From JASEGV01 sp947085405 (GTDB taxonomy: Bacteria > Bacteroidota > Ignavibacteria > UBA10030 > BY39), in contig CAMTWO010000007.1 of the NCBI GenBank assembly GCA_947085405.1, forward strand, positions 1 to 57,903: 57,903 nt of DNA, written 5' to 3'. Shown one piece after another: positions 7,534 to 15,578 of the stretch. Numbering within the stretch: position 1 is the stretch's first letter; every line of letters starts with the position of its first letter. Both the position numbers and the translations under genes were made by a program. The notes under the pieces were generated by a model. It was given only the letters and a program-made list of their open reading frames with translations, was not told where the DNA came from and searched no databases.

Positions 7534-7880
7534 TCCAAAGGAGTCCTTCGGACATTATTCAATTAAATAATTTGAAACTACTCTCATACATACTACTCCT
7601 CACATTCGGTATCTTATTGATATATGCCGCGAACGAGTTGCCCACACGCGGTCATCCCGATAATCCAATCAACCGCGATACTTCGTTGGCTGGAACTCCC
7701 GCTGCCTCAGCTCATTACATTCGCAATGCAGAGAAACAAATGAACACTCCAAATGTTGTTACAACAATATTAGCCGACTACCGCGGTTACGATACTTTGG
7801 GTGAAACAACTGTAATATTCTGTGCAGGCATTGTAGTTTTTTTAATTTTAAGAAGGCAGCGCGATGGTTCAAAGATCTGA
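7521..7880 (+). CDS. MbhE-like subunit (MrpA C-terminal segment)
   Basis: The conserved part reads ANELPTRGHPDNP, then HYIRNAEKQMNTPNVVTTIL and ADYRGYDTLGETTVIF. This is the signature of the MbhE/MrpA-C-terminal domain, which has two membrane helices framing a periplasmic loop. The annotated 5' end (GTG at 7521) lies in a dispersed repeat and is doubtful. A strong AAAGGAG at 7537-7543 points to a start further in, perhaps the ATT at 7554 or the TTG at 7572. The gene overlaps mrpB by 17 bases. It completes, with the DUF4040 gene, the MrpA C-terminal functions. The large N-terminal MrpA antiporter domain may be supplied by one of the extra D-like subunits downstream (inference). Confidence 0.8.
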   Translation: MFDILQRSPSDIIQLNNLKLLSYILLLTFGILLIYAANELPTRGHPDNPINRDTSLAGTPAASAHYIRNAEKQMNTPNVVTTILADYRGYDTLGETTVIFCAGIVVFLILRRQRDGSKI

Positions 7881-8304
7881 CAGCATAATAGTTGGTATCG
7901 TTAGCCGGTTTATGGTGCCACTCATACAGTTATTCGCGTTGTATGTAATCGCCCACGGACACTACAGCCCGGGTGGCGGCTTCCAAGGCGGTGCACTTTT
8001 AGGCGCTAGCGTTTTACTTTTACGACTTACTGTCGGCGAACAACCAAGCAATCTCGTCTTCCACACAAAATACGGAACTCCAATAAGTGGATTTGGAGTA
8101 TTTATTTATGCAGCAGTTGGTGTAGCTGCTATGATCGGCGGTGGCGTTTACCTCGATTATGCTAACCTGCCTATCGCAGGAATGGAACCGGCAGCTCTCC
8201 GTTCCCTCGGAATTTTATTAGTTGAAACAGGCGTCGGCATCGGAGTTATGGCTACTATGATTGCCATCTTCGACGATCTCGCAAAGGGAGATTTCCATGA
8301 CTGA
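7864..8304 (+). CDS. mrpB: Na+/H+ antiporter subunit B (MrpB/MnhB; MbhF-like)
   Basis: The 146-residue protein has four membrane helices and the MnhB signature YVIAHGHYSPGGGFQGGALL near residue 30. MrpB is a membrane subunit found in both Mrp antiporters and Mbh-type complexes. It overlaps the MbhE-like gene upstream by 17 bases and mrpC downstream by 8 bases, so the unit is tightly coupled. Length is that of stand-alone MnhB proteins. Confidence 0.92.
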   Translation: MVQRSDSIIVGIVSRFMVPLIQLFALYVIAHGHYSPGGGFQGGALLGASVLLLRLTVGEQPSNLVFHTKYGTPISGFGVFIYAAVGVAAMIGGGVYLDYANLPIAGMEPAALRSLGILLVETGVGIGVMATMIAIFDDLAKGDFHD

Positions 8305-8665
8305 TTTTTTTATCGGACATATTGCCTATTACTTCGTCATCGCATTGTTGATAATTGGATTGTGGGGAATGCTTTTCAAAAAAAACCTTGTGAAAAAATT
8401 AATCGGTATGAATATACTTCAATCATCCATCATCATTTTTTACGTCGCAAGCGCCTCTAAATACGGAGCTACTGTCCCGGTTATCGACCCGCGTCTCGGC
8501 GCAATAAATCCTGCCGATTATATCAATCCGTTACCACACACACTTATGCTCACTGCAATTGTTGTTAGTGTAGCGACTACGGGTGTTGCATTAGCTTTGT
8601 TGATTGTAATTTATAAACGCTACAAAACTCTGAACGAGGATGAACTTTTGGAACGGATGAAATGA
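8297..8665 (+). CDS. mrpC: Na+/H+ antiporter subunit C (MrpC/MnhC, NuoK-like)
   Basis: Start chosen at the ATG at 8297, with AAGGGAG at 8283-8289; the open frame further upstream lies inside mrpB. The 122-residue, three-helix protein matches the NuoK/MrpC family: GLWGMLFKKNLVKKLIGMNI, QSSIIIFYV, then PLPHTLMLTAIVVSVATTGV and a last helix LALLIVIYKRYKT. Like NuoK it should line part of the ion path between the antiporter-like subunits. The stop overlaps the mrpD start (8662) by four bases. Confidence 0.93.
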   Translation: MTDFFIGHIAYYFVIALLIIGLWGMLFKKNLVKKLIGMNILQSSIIIFYVASASKYGATVPVIDPRLGAINPADYINPLPHTLMLTAIVVSVATTGVALALLIVIYKRYKTLNEDELLERMK

Positions 8666-10155
8666 TTTTCGAACACTTCCCAATTCTAATTCCACTCCCT
8701 TTACTTTTAGGTGCGATGATTGCAGCTCCGCTCGGAGTATGGAAACGTGATCTCGCTTATCCGATTGCATTATTTGCGACAGGACTTTCTTTGTTCTTTA
8801 CCGTATCTGGTTTGATATTCGTTTTGAACACAGGCACACATCATTATCATTTGGGAAGTTGGGCACCGCCAATCGGAATTGAATATGTTGTTGATGCACT
8901 TGCGGCATTCGTCGCCGTGATTGTCGTTGGCGCTGGTTTTTTAGTAATGATTTATTCTCACCGGTCGCTTCAAAGAGAACTGCCGAATAAGGAAGTACCG
9001 TTTCATTCTGTGTCGTTACTTTTTCTTGCCGGCTTAAGCGGGATGGTTGTAACCGGCGACTTGTTCAATTTGTATGTGTTTTTAGAAATTTCATCACTCT
9101 CAGCGTACGCTCTTGTTGCAGTAGGAGAGAAGCGGGCGCCCGTTGCTGCTTTCAGATATTTACTCCTTGGAACAATCGGTGCATCGTTTTACCTGTTGGG
9201 TTTGGGATATCTGTATGTTGTTACCGGCTCGCTCAATATGCTCGATACTGCGAAGATCATTCCTTTGTTACCTGAACACGGACTCGTCCTCGTCGCACTT
9301 ACATTGATGATTGTAGGAATCGGTTTGAAGATGGCAATGTTCCCGCTTCATCTCTGGCTTCCCGATGCTTACACTTACGCGCCATCAGCCGGCAGCGCCT
9401 ATCTCGCACCGATTGCGACGAAAGTTTCGGCTTATGTTCTGATTAGAATTTTATTTACAGTCTTTGAACCTGCTTTTGTGCGTGATGAGTTTTCGTTTAC
9501 CACAGTTCTTGCCTGGCTTTCAGCAGTTGGAATAATCTGGGCGTCGGTTATGGCAATTGCCCAGAAAGATTTGAAGCGAATGCTTGCTTACAGTTCTGTT
9601 AGTCAAATCGGCTACATCGGATTGGGGATTGGCTTGGCAAACCCGCTCGGATTTATCGGTGCGGTTTTGCATATAATGAATCACGCAGTTATGAAAGCCA
9701 CTCTCTTTCTAGTGAGTGGAAATATTTTTTATAGATTGGGTTTTACGGATATACCAAAGTTTGATGATAAACTTCGGAAGATGATGCCGTTTACTTCGGT
9801 TGCATTTGTTGTTGCGGCACTATCGATGATTGGAATTCCTCCAACAGCAGGATTTTTCAGCAAGTGGTATTTAGTTTTGGGAAGTATAGATGCTGGTAAT
9901 TGGATTTTTGTTTTTGTGATCGCACTATCGAGTTTGTTGAATATAGTTTACTTCTTTAGAATTATTGAGAAGATGTATATCTCAAAATCGAAGACTCCTT
10001 CTGAAAGCACTGTTGAAGAAACTAAGATGAGAGAAGTTCCCGTTTCGATGTTAATCCCAACCCTGATATTTGCAGTTGCGGTAATAGTTTTAGGTTTGTT
10101 AAATGCGGTTATTGTAGATAGCGTAATTAGGTTGGCTATGCCGAAGGGGTTATAA
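8662..10155 (+). CDS. mrpD: Na+/H+ antiporter subunit D (MrpD/MnhD; MbhH-like)
   Basis: The 497-residue, about 14-helix protein belongs to the NuoL/M/N antiporter family. It keeps the key charged residues: a TM5 glutamate (NLYVFLEISSLSAYALV), a TM7 lysine (GIGLKMAMFPLHLWLPDAY), a TM8 lysine (IATKVSAYVLI), and the KDLKRMLAYSSVSQIGYIGL helix. These form the transmembrane proton path in the family. It closes the continuous E-to-D core block, overlapping mrpC by four bases. It is followed by a long hairpin and then a toxin-antitoxin pair that separates it from the other D-like subunits. Confidence 0.93.
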   Translation: MIFEHFPILIPLPLLLGAMIAAPLGVWKRDLAYPIALFATGLSLFFTVSGLIFVLNTGTHHYHLGSWAPPIGIEYVVDALAAFVAVIVVGAGFLVMIYSHRSLQRELPNKEVPFHSVSLLFLAGLSGMVVTGDLFNLYVFLEISSLSAYALVAVGEKRAPVAAFRYLLLGTIGASFYLLGLGYLYVVTGSLNMLDTAKIIPLLPEHGLVLVALTLMIVGIGLKMAMFPLHLWLPDAYTYAPSAGSAYLAPIATKVSAYVLIRILFTVFEPAFVRDEFSFTTVLAWLSAVGIIWASVMAIAQKDLKRMLAYSSVSQIGYIGLGIGLANPLGFIGAVLHIMNHAVMKATLFLVSGNIFYRLGFTDIPKFDDKLRKMMPFTSVAFVVAALSMIGIPPTAGFFSKWYLVLGSIDAGNWIFVFVIALSSLLNIVYFFRIIEKMYISKSKTPSESTVEETKMREVPVSMLIPTLIFAVAVIVLGLLNAVIVDSVIRLAMPKGL

Positions 10156-10160
10156 AAATA

Positions 10161-10246
10161 CTTCGTGTCCCTCCGTGACCCTTCGTGTATCTTCGTGAAA
10201 TATTCTTACACGAAGCAACACGGAGAGAGCTCGAAGACACACGAAG
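10161..10246. repeat. Long nested inverted repeat after mrpD
   Basis: Three nested stems are seen: CTTCGTGT/ACACGAAG (10161-10168 with 10239-10246), CTCCGTG/CACGGAG (10171-10177 with 10219-10225) and CTTCGTG/CACGAAG (10191-10197 with 10209-10215). The 157-bp spacer 10156-10313 holds little else. It may attenuate read-through from the mrp block. Confidence 0.7.
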
Positions 10247-10313
10247 AAATAAATAGTATTTAATGCCATAATCTGAACTTGCAAACTTATAAATAATTTA
10301 ATATAATCAATCA

Positions 10314-10532
10314 ATGAAATACAGTGAATACATAAAGATTAACCCTGAAAAACGATTTGGTAAACCGTGCATCAGAGACACAAGAACTACTGTTTATGAT
10401 GTTTTAGGATGGTTAGCATCGGGTATGACGTTCGATGAGATAATTCAAGATTTTCCCGAATTATCAGTCGAAGATATTAAAGCTTGCTTGGCTTATGCCG
10501 CGGATAGAGAGCATAAATTAAAAATTGCCTGA
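10314..10532 (+). CDS. DUF433 antitoxin (VapB45-like)
   Basis: The 72-residue protein is a typical DUF433: INPEKRFGKPCIRDTRTTVY, then DVLGWLASGMTFDEII and DFPELSVEDIKACLAYAADR. The fold is a small winged helix that binds the operator of its own module and neutralises a DUF5615 toxin. Its stop overlaps the start of the next gene by one base (TGATG). The pair is inserted within the antiporter locus between mrpD and the second D-like gene. Confidence 0.88.
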   Translation: MKYSEYIKINPEKRFGKPCIRDTRTTVYDVLGWLASGMTFDEIIQDFPELSVEDIKACLAYAADREHKLKIA

Positions 10533-10873
10533 TGAAATTGCTCTTGAATCAAAATTTATCCTACCGAATCGTTGATAAGATCGATGATATTTATCCCGAC
10601 TCTAAACAAGTTACTCAAGTTGGTTTGGAGAATAAGTCAGATTTGGAGATATGGAAATATGCAAGGGACAATAATTTCACTGTCGTAACATTTGATTCTG
10701 ATTTTTATGATTTAAGCTTGATACGAGGAATTCCCCCCAAAATTATTTGGTTAAGAATAGGGAACACTAAAACAGACAATATTGTCAAAGTCTTACGCGA
10801 AAATTACGAACTGATCAATCCTTTTATTAATGACGACATCTACAGAGAAATTACATGTCTGGAAATAGATTGA
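10532..10873 (+). CDS. DUF5615 PIN-like toxin
   Basis: The 113-residue product matches the Mut7-C/PIN-like DUF5615 family, putative RNases paired with DUF433. It begins MKLLLNQNLSYRI, has SDLEIWKYARDN (Asp37), the acidic FDSDF motif (Asp55, Asp57) and the closing PPKIIWLRIGN. At the first motif most relatives have an Asp (LLxDxNLS), while here it is Asn6. That removes one candidate metal ligand, although Asn variants occur in the family, so activity cannot be decided. Start and spacing are fixed by the one-base overlap with the antitoxin. Confidence 0.82.
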   Translation: MKLLLNQNLSYRIVDKIDDIYPDSKQVTQVGLENKSDLEIWKYARDNNFTVVTFDSDFYDLSLIRGIPPKIIWLRIGNTKTDNIVKVLRENYELINPFINDDIYREITCLEID

Positions 10874-10980
10874 TTATTGTTTCTAATAATCCTATGTTCC
10901 AACCTTCATTTTGCAATTCCCGTCACTTTTTCTTAAAATTGTTGCACAAAGGCCACAAAGAAAAACATTCATCATTCGAT

Positions 10981-10998
10981 ATTCGGTGTTCGATATTC
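10981..10998. repeat. 18-bp repeat before the second D-like subunit (copy 2)
   Basis: Exact copy of 7516-7533 within a 143-bp spacer (10874-11015). The spacer is made of ATTCAT/ATTCG repeats and a CACAAAG-type sequence and has no coding content. Confidence 0.7.
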
Positions 10999-11015
10999 GT
11001 GATTCATTTTTTTTA

Positions 11016-12518
11016 ATGCAAACATATTTCTCATACATACCGTTCTACGCTGTTCTTGTTTCTCTTGTAGGAACTGCTTTCATTCTGATAAGTTCACGTA
11101 AACCGAACTTGCGCGAGTTCTGGACTATAGCTGCCGCGGTTATAAAATTCGGACTCGTGCTTTCTTTGCTGCCAAACTATTTAGATGGTAAAGTTGCTCA
11201 GTGCGATTTGTTCACGATTGCATCAGGGATAACTCTCTCTTTCCGCGCTGATGGCTTAGGACTTTACTTTGCAATCGTTGCAAGCGGTTTGTGGATACTA
11301 ACTTCGTTCTACTCAATCGGATATATGCGCGGCTTATCAGAGCATAAGCAAACCCGATACTTCGCAAGCTTTGCAATCGCTTTATCAGCGACGATGGGCA
11401 TTGCCTTCGCGGCAAACCTCGTTACGTTCGTTCTGTTTTATGAAATTCTAACTATCGCCACTTATCCTCTCGTAATTCATAAAGAAACTCCCGAAGCAAT
11501 TTCAGCGGGGCGTAAGTATTTAGCTTTCACACTTTCTGCAGGAGTTATTCTTATCGTAGCAATCGGATGGATATACACAATCACCGGCAGTGTTGATTTC
11601 CAAGCGGGAGGAATGTTAAAAGGAATCAATATCTCGCAGAGCCACTTAACAGTTTTATTTATCCTTTTTATAATCGGAACTGGTGTAAAAGCAGCAATCA
11701 TTCCGTTGCATAGCTGGTTACCCGCGGCTATGGTTGCACCAACTCCGGTCAGCGCATTGCTTCACGCGGTAGCTGTGGTGAAAGCAGGTGTGTTCGGAGT
11801 TTTACGAGTTGTCGGATTCGTTTTCGGTTTTGACTTACTTCACGAAACAAATCTCTGGATGATATTAGCATCATTTTCGGCAATGACGATCGTTGTAGCG
11901 TCATTGATCGCATTTAGTCAGGACAATCTTAAAAAGCGACTGGCTTATTCAACCGTTGCTCATCTTTCATACATCGTGCTTGGCGCCTCGCTATTGAATC
12001 CGTTAGCATACACAGGCGCAGTTTTGCATCTTGCCGCTCACGCCACGATGAAAATAACTTTGTTCTTCGTTGCGGGCGCTATCTATGTAAAAACTCATTT
12101 GGAAAACATCAGCGACCTCGACGGTATCGGACAGAAGATGCCAATCACGATGGGCGCTTTTACAATTGGGGCAATCGGTTTGGCTGGAATTCCTCCGCTG
12201 AACGGATTTATCAGCAAATATTTTCTTGGCAGCGGTGCGATGGATGCCGGCCATCCGATTATGTTGGGTGTGTTCCTGATAAGCGGACTATTAAATGCCG
12301 GATATTTCTTCCCGATAATTTATCGTGCGTTCTTTAAAAAGTCGGAACAATTTTCCAACTTTAGCGAAGCATCTGCTTTTATGGTTGTGCCATTGGTTAT
12401 CACTGCATTGCTCTCAATAGCGTTCGGGCTTTCGCCAAATCTTTTCTTCCATCTATATGAAATAGCTGGTAATGTTGCGAGCGAAGTTGCTTCGCATTTA
12501 ATCGGAGGCGGGTTATGA
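11016..12518 (+). CDS. Second antiporter-like subunit (MrpA/MrpD/NuoL-type proton-conducting subunit)
   Basis: The ATG at 11016 is chosen because the frame upstream reads through intergenic repeat; this gives 500 residues and about 14 helices. It is a NuoL/M/N family protein with the TM5 glutamate (FVLFYEILTIATYPLV) and the TM7 lysine (GTGVKAAIIPLHSWLPAAM). The VAPTPVSALLHAVAVVKAGV segment and the NLKKRLAYSTVAHLSYIVLG helix are also present. The VSALLHA...VKAGV wording resembles MrpA/NuoL more than MrpD, so it may stand in for the MrpA N-terminal half. It overlaps the 72-residue protein by four bases (ATGA). Confidence 0.85.
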   Translation: MQTYFSYIPFYAVLVSLVGTAFILISSRKPNLREFWTIAAAVIKFGLVLSLLPNYLDGKVAQCDLFTIASGITLSFRADGLGLYFAIVASGLWILTSFYSIGYMRGLSEHKQTRYFASFAIALSATMGIAFAANLVTFVLFYEILTIATYPLVIHKETPEAISAGRKYLAFTLSAGVILIVAIGWIYTITGSVDFQAGGMLKGINISQSHLTVLFILFIIGTGVKAAIIPLHSWLPAAMVAPTPVSALLHAVAVVKAGVFGVLRVVGFVFGFDLLHETNLWMILASFSAMTIVVASLIAFSQDNLKKRLAYSTVAHLSYIVLGASLLNPLAYTGAVLHLAAHATMKITLFFVAGAIYVKTHLENISDLDGIGQKMPITMGAFTIGAIGLAGIPPLNGFISKYFLGSGAMDAGHPIMLGVFLISGLLNAGYFFPIIYRAFFKKSEQFSNFSEASAFMVVPLVITALLSIAFGLSPNLFFHLYEIAGNVASEVASHLIGGGL

Positions 12519-12733
12519 AACGCTGGCAGTTGATATCTCTTATTGTTCTTACTTTGGTTTCTCTTGTTGGTGAATTCTTTATTGAACACGACCCGAATCA
12601 TTCATCGGCTTGGTGGAGTGGCATTCCGCTTTTCTGGGCGGTGTTCGGTTTTGCAGGATGTATCCTATTAATTTTCTTTGCAAAGTATATTTTTAAAACA
12701 TTAGTCCAAAGAAGGGAAGATTATTATGATTAG
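12515..12733 (+). CDS. Small two-helix membrane protein of the antiporter locus
   Basis: The 72-residue protein has two membrane helices (LISLIVLTLVSLVGEFFI and FWAVFGFAGCILLIFFAKYI), joined by a loop with EHDPNHSSAWWSGIP. A basic/acidic tail (QRREDYYD) follows. It overlaps both neighbours (four bases upstream, eight downstream) and so is co-translated with the two extra D-like subunits. It is not one of the seven canonical Mrp subunits; I do not recognise a named family. Its constant position suggests an accessory membrane subunit (inference). Confidence 0.75.
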   Translation: MKRWQLISLIVLTLVSLVGEFFIEHDPNHSSAWWSGIPLFWAVFGFAGCILLIFFAKYIFKTLVQRREDYYD

Positions 12734-14465
12734 CATAATCCATCCCTCGTTGTTAATGATTGCCGGTGCAATTCTTCTTCCGTTGCTTCCCAAAAAATTT
12801 CGTTCAGCAATTTTCATCATTGCATCGCTTGCCGGTTTGATAATTTTATGGACGCTCCCTGAAGGAAGTTATCTTACATTAAACTTTTTAGGGAATAATT
12901 TAATTCTACTAAAAGTCGATGCACTCTCCAAAATCTTTGCTGCGATTTTTGCTATCATCACAATTATGGGCGGGGTATATGCTTATCACCTGAAAGATGC
13001 AGTTCAACAAACCGCAGCTTTATTTTACAGTGCATCGGCAATCGGAGTTACATTCGCGGGCGATTTTATTACACTTTTTATTTTTTGGGAACTAATGGCA
13101 GCAGCATCGTTAGTTTTGATTTGGTCTAAAAAGGATAAAGCATCCGCGAAAGCCGGAATGCGATATCTTATCGTTCATTTGTTCGGTGGAAGTTTGTTAC
13201 TCACCGGAATTATCCTTCACGTATCAGAAACCGGTTCGATATTAGTCGAACATCTTCTATCAAAAAATTCAGTTGCAAACTGGTTCATCATCGCCGGATT
13301 TGGATTGAATGCTGCAATCCCACCATTGAATGCGTGGCTGCCTGATGCTTATCCTAAAGCTACCGTAACAGGGGCTGTGTTCTTGAGCGCACTTACCACC
13401 AAAACCGCCGTATATGCGTTGGCAAGGGTTTTTGCGGGCTGGGAGGTGCTTCTTATACTCGGCACAATTATGACCGTCTATGGCGTAATATACGCCGTTT
13501 TATCGAACGATATACGTGAACTTTTATCGTATCATATCATTAGTCAGGTTGGGTATATGGTTGCGGGCATTGGCATCGGAACGATGATGGGGGTGAATGG
13601 CTCAACTGCCCACGCATTCTCGCACATACTTTATAAAGGATTATTGTTTATGGGGGCGGGAGTTTTAATACACGCAACTGGTCGTTCCAAACTTTCTGAA
13701 CTTGGTGGACTTGCAAAGTTTTTACCGATAACACTCGTGCTTTATTTGGTGGGCGGGTTTTCGATTTCAGGCGTTCCGTTGTTTAACGGATTCATCAGCA
13801 AGTCGATGGTTGTTTATGCGGCGGGCGACATACACAATTATCTTGCTGTGCTTTTAATGAACATCGCTATGGTTGGAACTTTTTTAAGCACGACTTTGAA
13901 GCTGCCATACCTCGCCTGGTTCAACAGAGAAAAACCCGATGCCGAAATTAAGTTAAACCCGATCCCGGTGAATATGCACATCGGTATGGGGCTGACGGCT
14001 TTGCTGTGCATACTGTTTGGAATTGCGCCTTCATTACTCTACCAGTATTTGCCTTTCCAAGTTAGTTATGAACCATACACAGGAGCGCATCTTGTTGAGA
14101 CTGCACAAATTTTACTGCTAACGTTTTTAGGATTCTGGATTTTTAGAAAAAAACTTGCAGCCGAGCCGCTGATTTCATTAGACTTCGATTGGTTCTACAG
14201 AAGACCTAAAAATTTCACAAAGCGGTTGTTGGTGGATGGTGTTCTGTCTGTTTTCGATAGAACAGATAAAATATTGATGAAGGTAGTAAATACATTAATA
14301 TATTTTGGGAAGAACCCGGCAAATATAATTACGAATGTTGCTTCGAAGGATCTTTCTGAAATAAACAAAGATTATGATCCTAACTTCTCGCGCCCTTCAA
14401 CGTTAATGATAATAAGCGGGATACTTTTAGTTTTCATTGTTATAATTGCTGTGGTTATGATTTGA
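12726..14465 (+). CDS. Third antiporter-like subunit (MrpD/NuoN family) with extended C-terminus
   Basis: The 579-residue product is a NuoL/M/N family protein with a TM5 glutamate (LFIFWELMAAASLVLI). At TM7 the usual Lys-PLH-WLP motif is changed to GLNAAIPPLNAWLPDAYPKA, so an Asn replaces the proton-relay lysine and another Asn the His. The TM8 lysine remains (LTTKTAVYALAR). A helix-rich C-terminal extension (about 470-579) contains LDFDWFYRRP and ends with a final membrane helix, like the NuoL-type tail that runs along the membrane arm. It is probably a structural or modified proton-path subunit. It is the last gene of the antiporter block; the 369 bases after it are palindromic repeats. Confidence 0.82.
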   Translation: MISIIHPSLLMIAGAILLPLLPKKFRSAIFIIASLAGLIILWTLPEGSYLTLNFLGNNLILLKVDALSKIFAAIFAIITIMGGVYAYHLKDAVQQTAALFYSASAIGVTFAGDFITLFIFWELMAAASLVLIWSKKDKASAKAGMRYLIVHLFGGSLLLTGIILHVSETGSILVEHLLSKNSVANWFIIAGFGLNAAIPPLNAWLPDAYPKATVTGAVFLSALTTKTAVYALARVFAGWEVLLILGTIMTVYGVIYAVLSNDIRELLSYHIISQVGYMVAGIGIGTMMGVNGSTAHAFSHILYKGLLFMGAGVLIHATGRSKLSELGGLAKFLPITLVLYLVGGFSISGVPLFNGFISKSMVVYAAGDIHNYLAVLLMNIAMVGTFLSTTLKLPYLAWFNREKPDAEIKLNPIPVNMHIGMGLTALLCILFGIAPSLLYQYLPFQVSYEPYTGAHLVETAQILLLTFLGFWIFRKKLAAEPLISLDFDWFYRRPKNFTKRLLVDGVLSVFDRTDKILMKVVNTLIYFGKNPANIITNVASKDLSEINKDYDPNFSRPSTLMIISGILLVFIVIIAVVMI

Positions 14466-14523
14466 GATTGAGATAAACTTCCGATTTTTGAACAGTCTTT
14501 AATCTGTAAAATCGTAAACCCTC

Positions 14524-14604
14524 GCATCACCGTGAACGATGATGCTGAACGAACAAAGCATCGTCAACGATGCTAAAAATTACGAAACCGATGAATCGGT
14601 CTGC
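14524..14604. repeat. Modular palindrome array A in the 14466-14834 gap
   Basis: It contains GCATCACCGTGAACGATG (14524 on), the perfect stem AGCATCGT-CA-ACGATGCT (14557-14574) and ACCGAT-GA-ATCGGT (14587-14600). The same modules, in part in the same order, occur at 48049-48163 and 49295-49383. The rest of the gap (14605-14834) shows no gene; an AATTGGCAATTG-type repeat lies at about 14713-14730. Confidence 0.75.
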
Positions 14605-14834
14605 CCTGAGATATGAACATCATTCATGATGGTATATAAAAAACAATCGCATCATCATGAATAGTGCAATATCCAGAGTCCGCCCTTCTTTTGGCAGAGC
14701 GGTATGTAAATATTTCATTCTTCCAATTGGCAATTGACAATATTTTGAATCGTTTTAAAAAATATTGTATCTTATTTACAGGTAGACTACAAAAAAAAAC
14801 AAAATCATACATTACAATATAAGGTTGCAGAAAT

Positions 14835-15525
14835 ATGAAATTATTCATCATTATCGTTTTAACAATTATTCCCTCAATCCTGTTCACACAGACAGATTCA
14901 TTGCCTAAAAGCAATTGGTCAACTTCGGCAATTACAGGTTTAAACATCAGTCAGATTGCGTTAAGCAATTGGACTCAAGGTGGCGATAATTCGTTGGCGT
15001 GGACTTTTTTTAGTAAGGTTGATGTTCTGTATTCTTCTAACCCGTGGGCATTAAAAAACAATTTAAAGTTGGCATTCGGCAGTGCTGCAAACTGCAAAAT
15101 TCTTCGACCCAGGATATATTACACAAAGTTTGGGATTCAGTTATAGTAAAGATAAAGTATTTGCAAGCCGTTTAGGTATCGCTTTACAGGAAACATTCGC
15201 AGATCAATTTGCTCATTTATATGTGGACGATAAAAAGACACTTGATAAAATCGAGAGGTTTAAACTCGAAACAGGTATCGAATCTGTTACGGAAGGAGCG
15301 TACTCATTCGCAGAGAATATGTTAGCTTCCAGTAAAGTAAGATTGTTCAGCAGATTTAACAGTTTGGATGTTTGGGATGTCAGGTGGGATAATACAATCA
15401 CAGCACAGATTAACAAATATTTTAATACTAATTTGAACGTTGTGCTTATTTACGAAAATAGTCAATCACTGAAAACACAAATTAAAGAAGCATTACAATT
15501 TGGTGTTACATATACAATTCTATAA
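14835..15525 (+). pseudogene. DUF3078 outer-membrane protein, broken by an internal deletion and frameshift
   Basis: The first frame (14835-15080) has a signal peptide (MKLFIIIVLTIIPSILFTQT) and the DUF3078 opening: ITGLNISQIALSNWTQGGD, NSLAWTFFSKVD, then NNLKLAFG. A second frame shifted by one continues from about 15085 with FFDPGYITQSLGFSYSKD, IALQETFADQF, a mid part and a final beta strand ALQFGVTYTIL. In the family a stretch of several dozen residues lies between these two pieces, so sequence is missing as well as the frame being lost. DUF3078 proteins are outer-membrane barrels of unknown role in Bacteroidota. This copy should not make a full product. Confidence 0.75.
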
Positions 15526-15550
15526 ATATAAAATCAATTATCAATAACAA

Positions 15551-15565
15551 TCCGCCATAGGCGGA
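15551..15565. repeat. TCCGCC-ATA-GGCGGA palindrome directly before the mscL ribosome-binding site
   Basis: Arms TCCGCC (15551-15556) and GGCGGA (15560-15565) abut the AAGGAG at 15566-15571. A hairpin here would sit against the ribosome-binding site of mscL. Confidence 0.75.
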
Positions 15566-15578
15566 AAGGAGTAATATT

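Noticed and set aside
6646..14465. A complete Mbh hydrogenase or respiratory complex
   Set aside because: Only membrane-arm subunits are present; no NiFe large or small subunit, ferredoxin or NuoB/C/D-like gene is in the window.
15080..15085. Simple sequencing error as cause of the DUF3078 frameshift
   Set aside because: Family comparison from memory indicates several dozen residues missing at the junction, which a one-base error would not explain.
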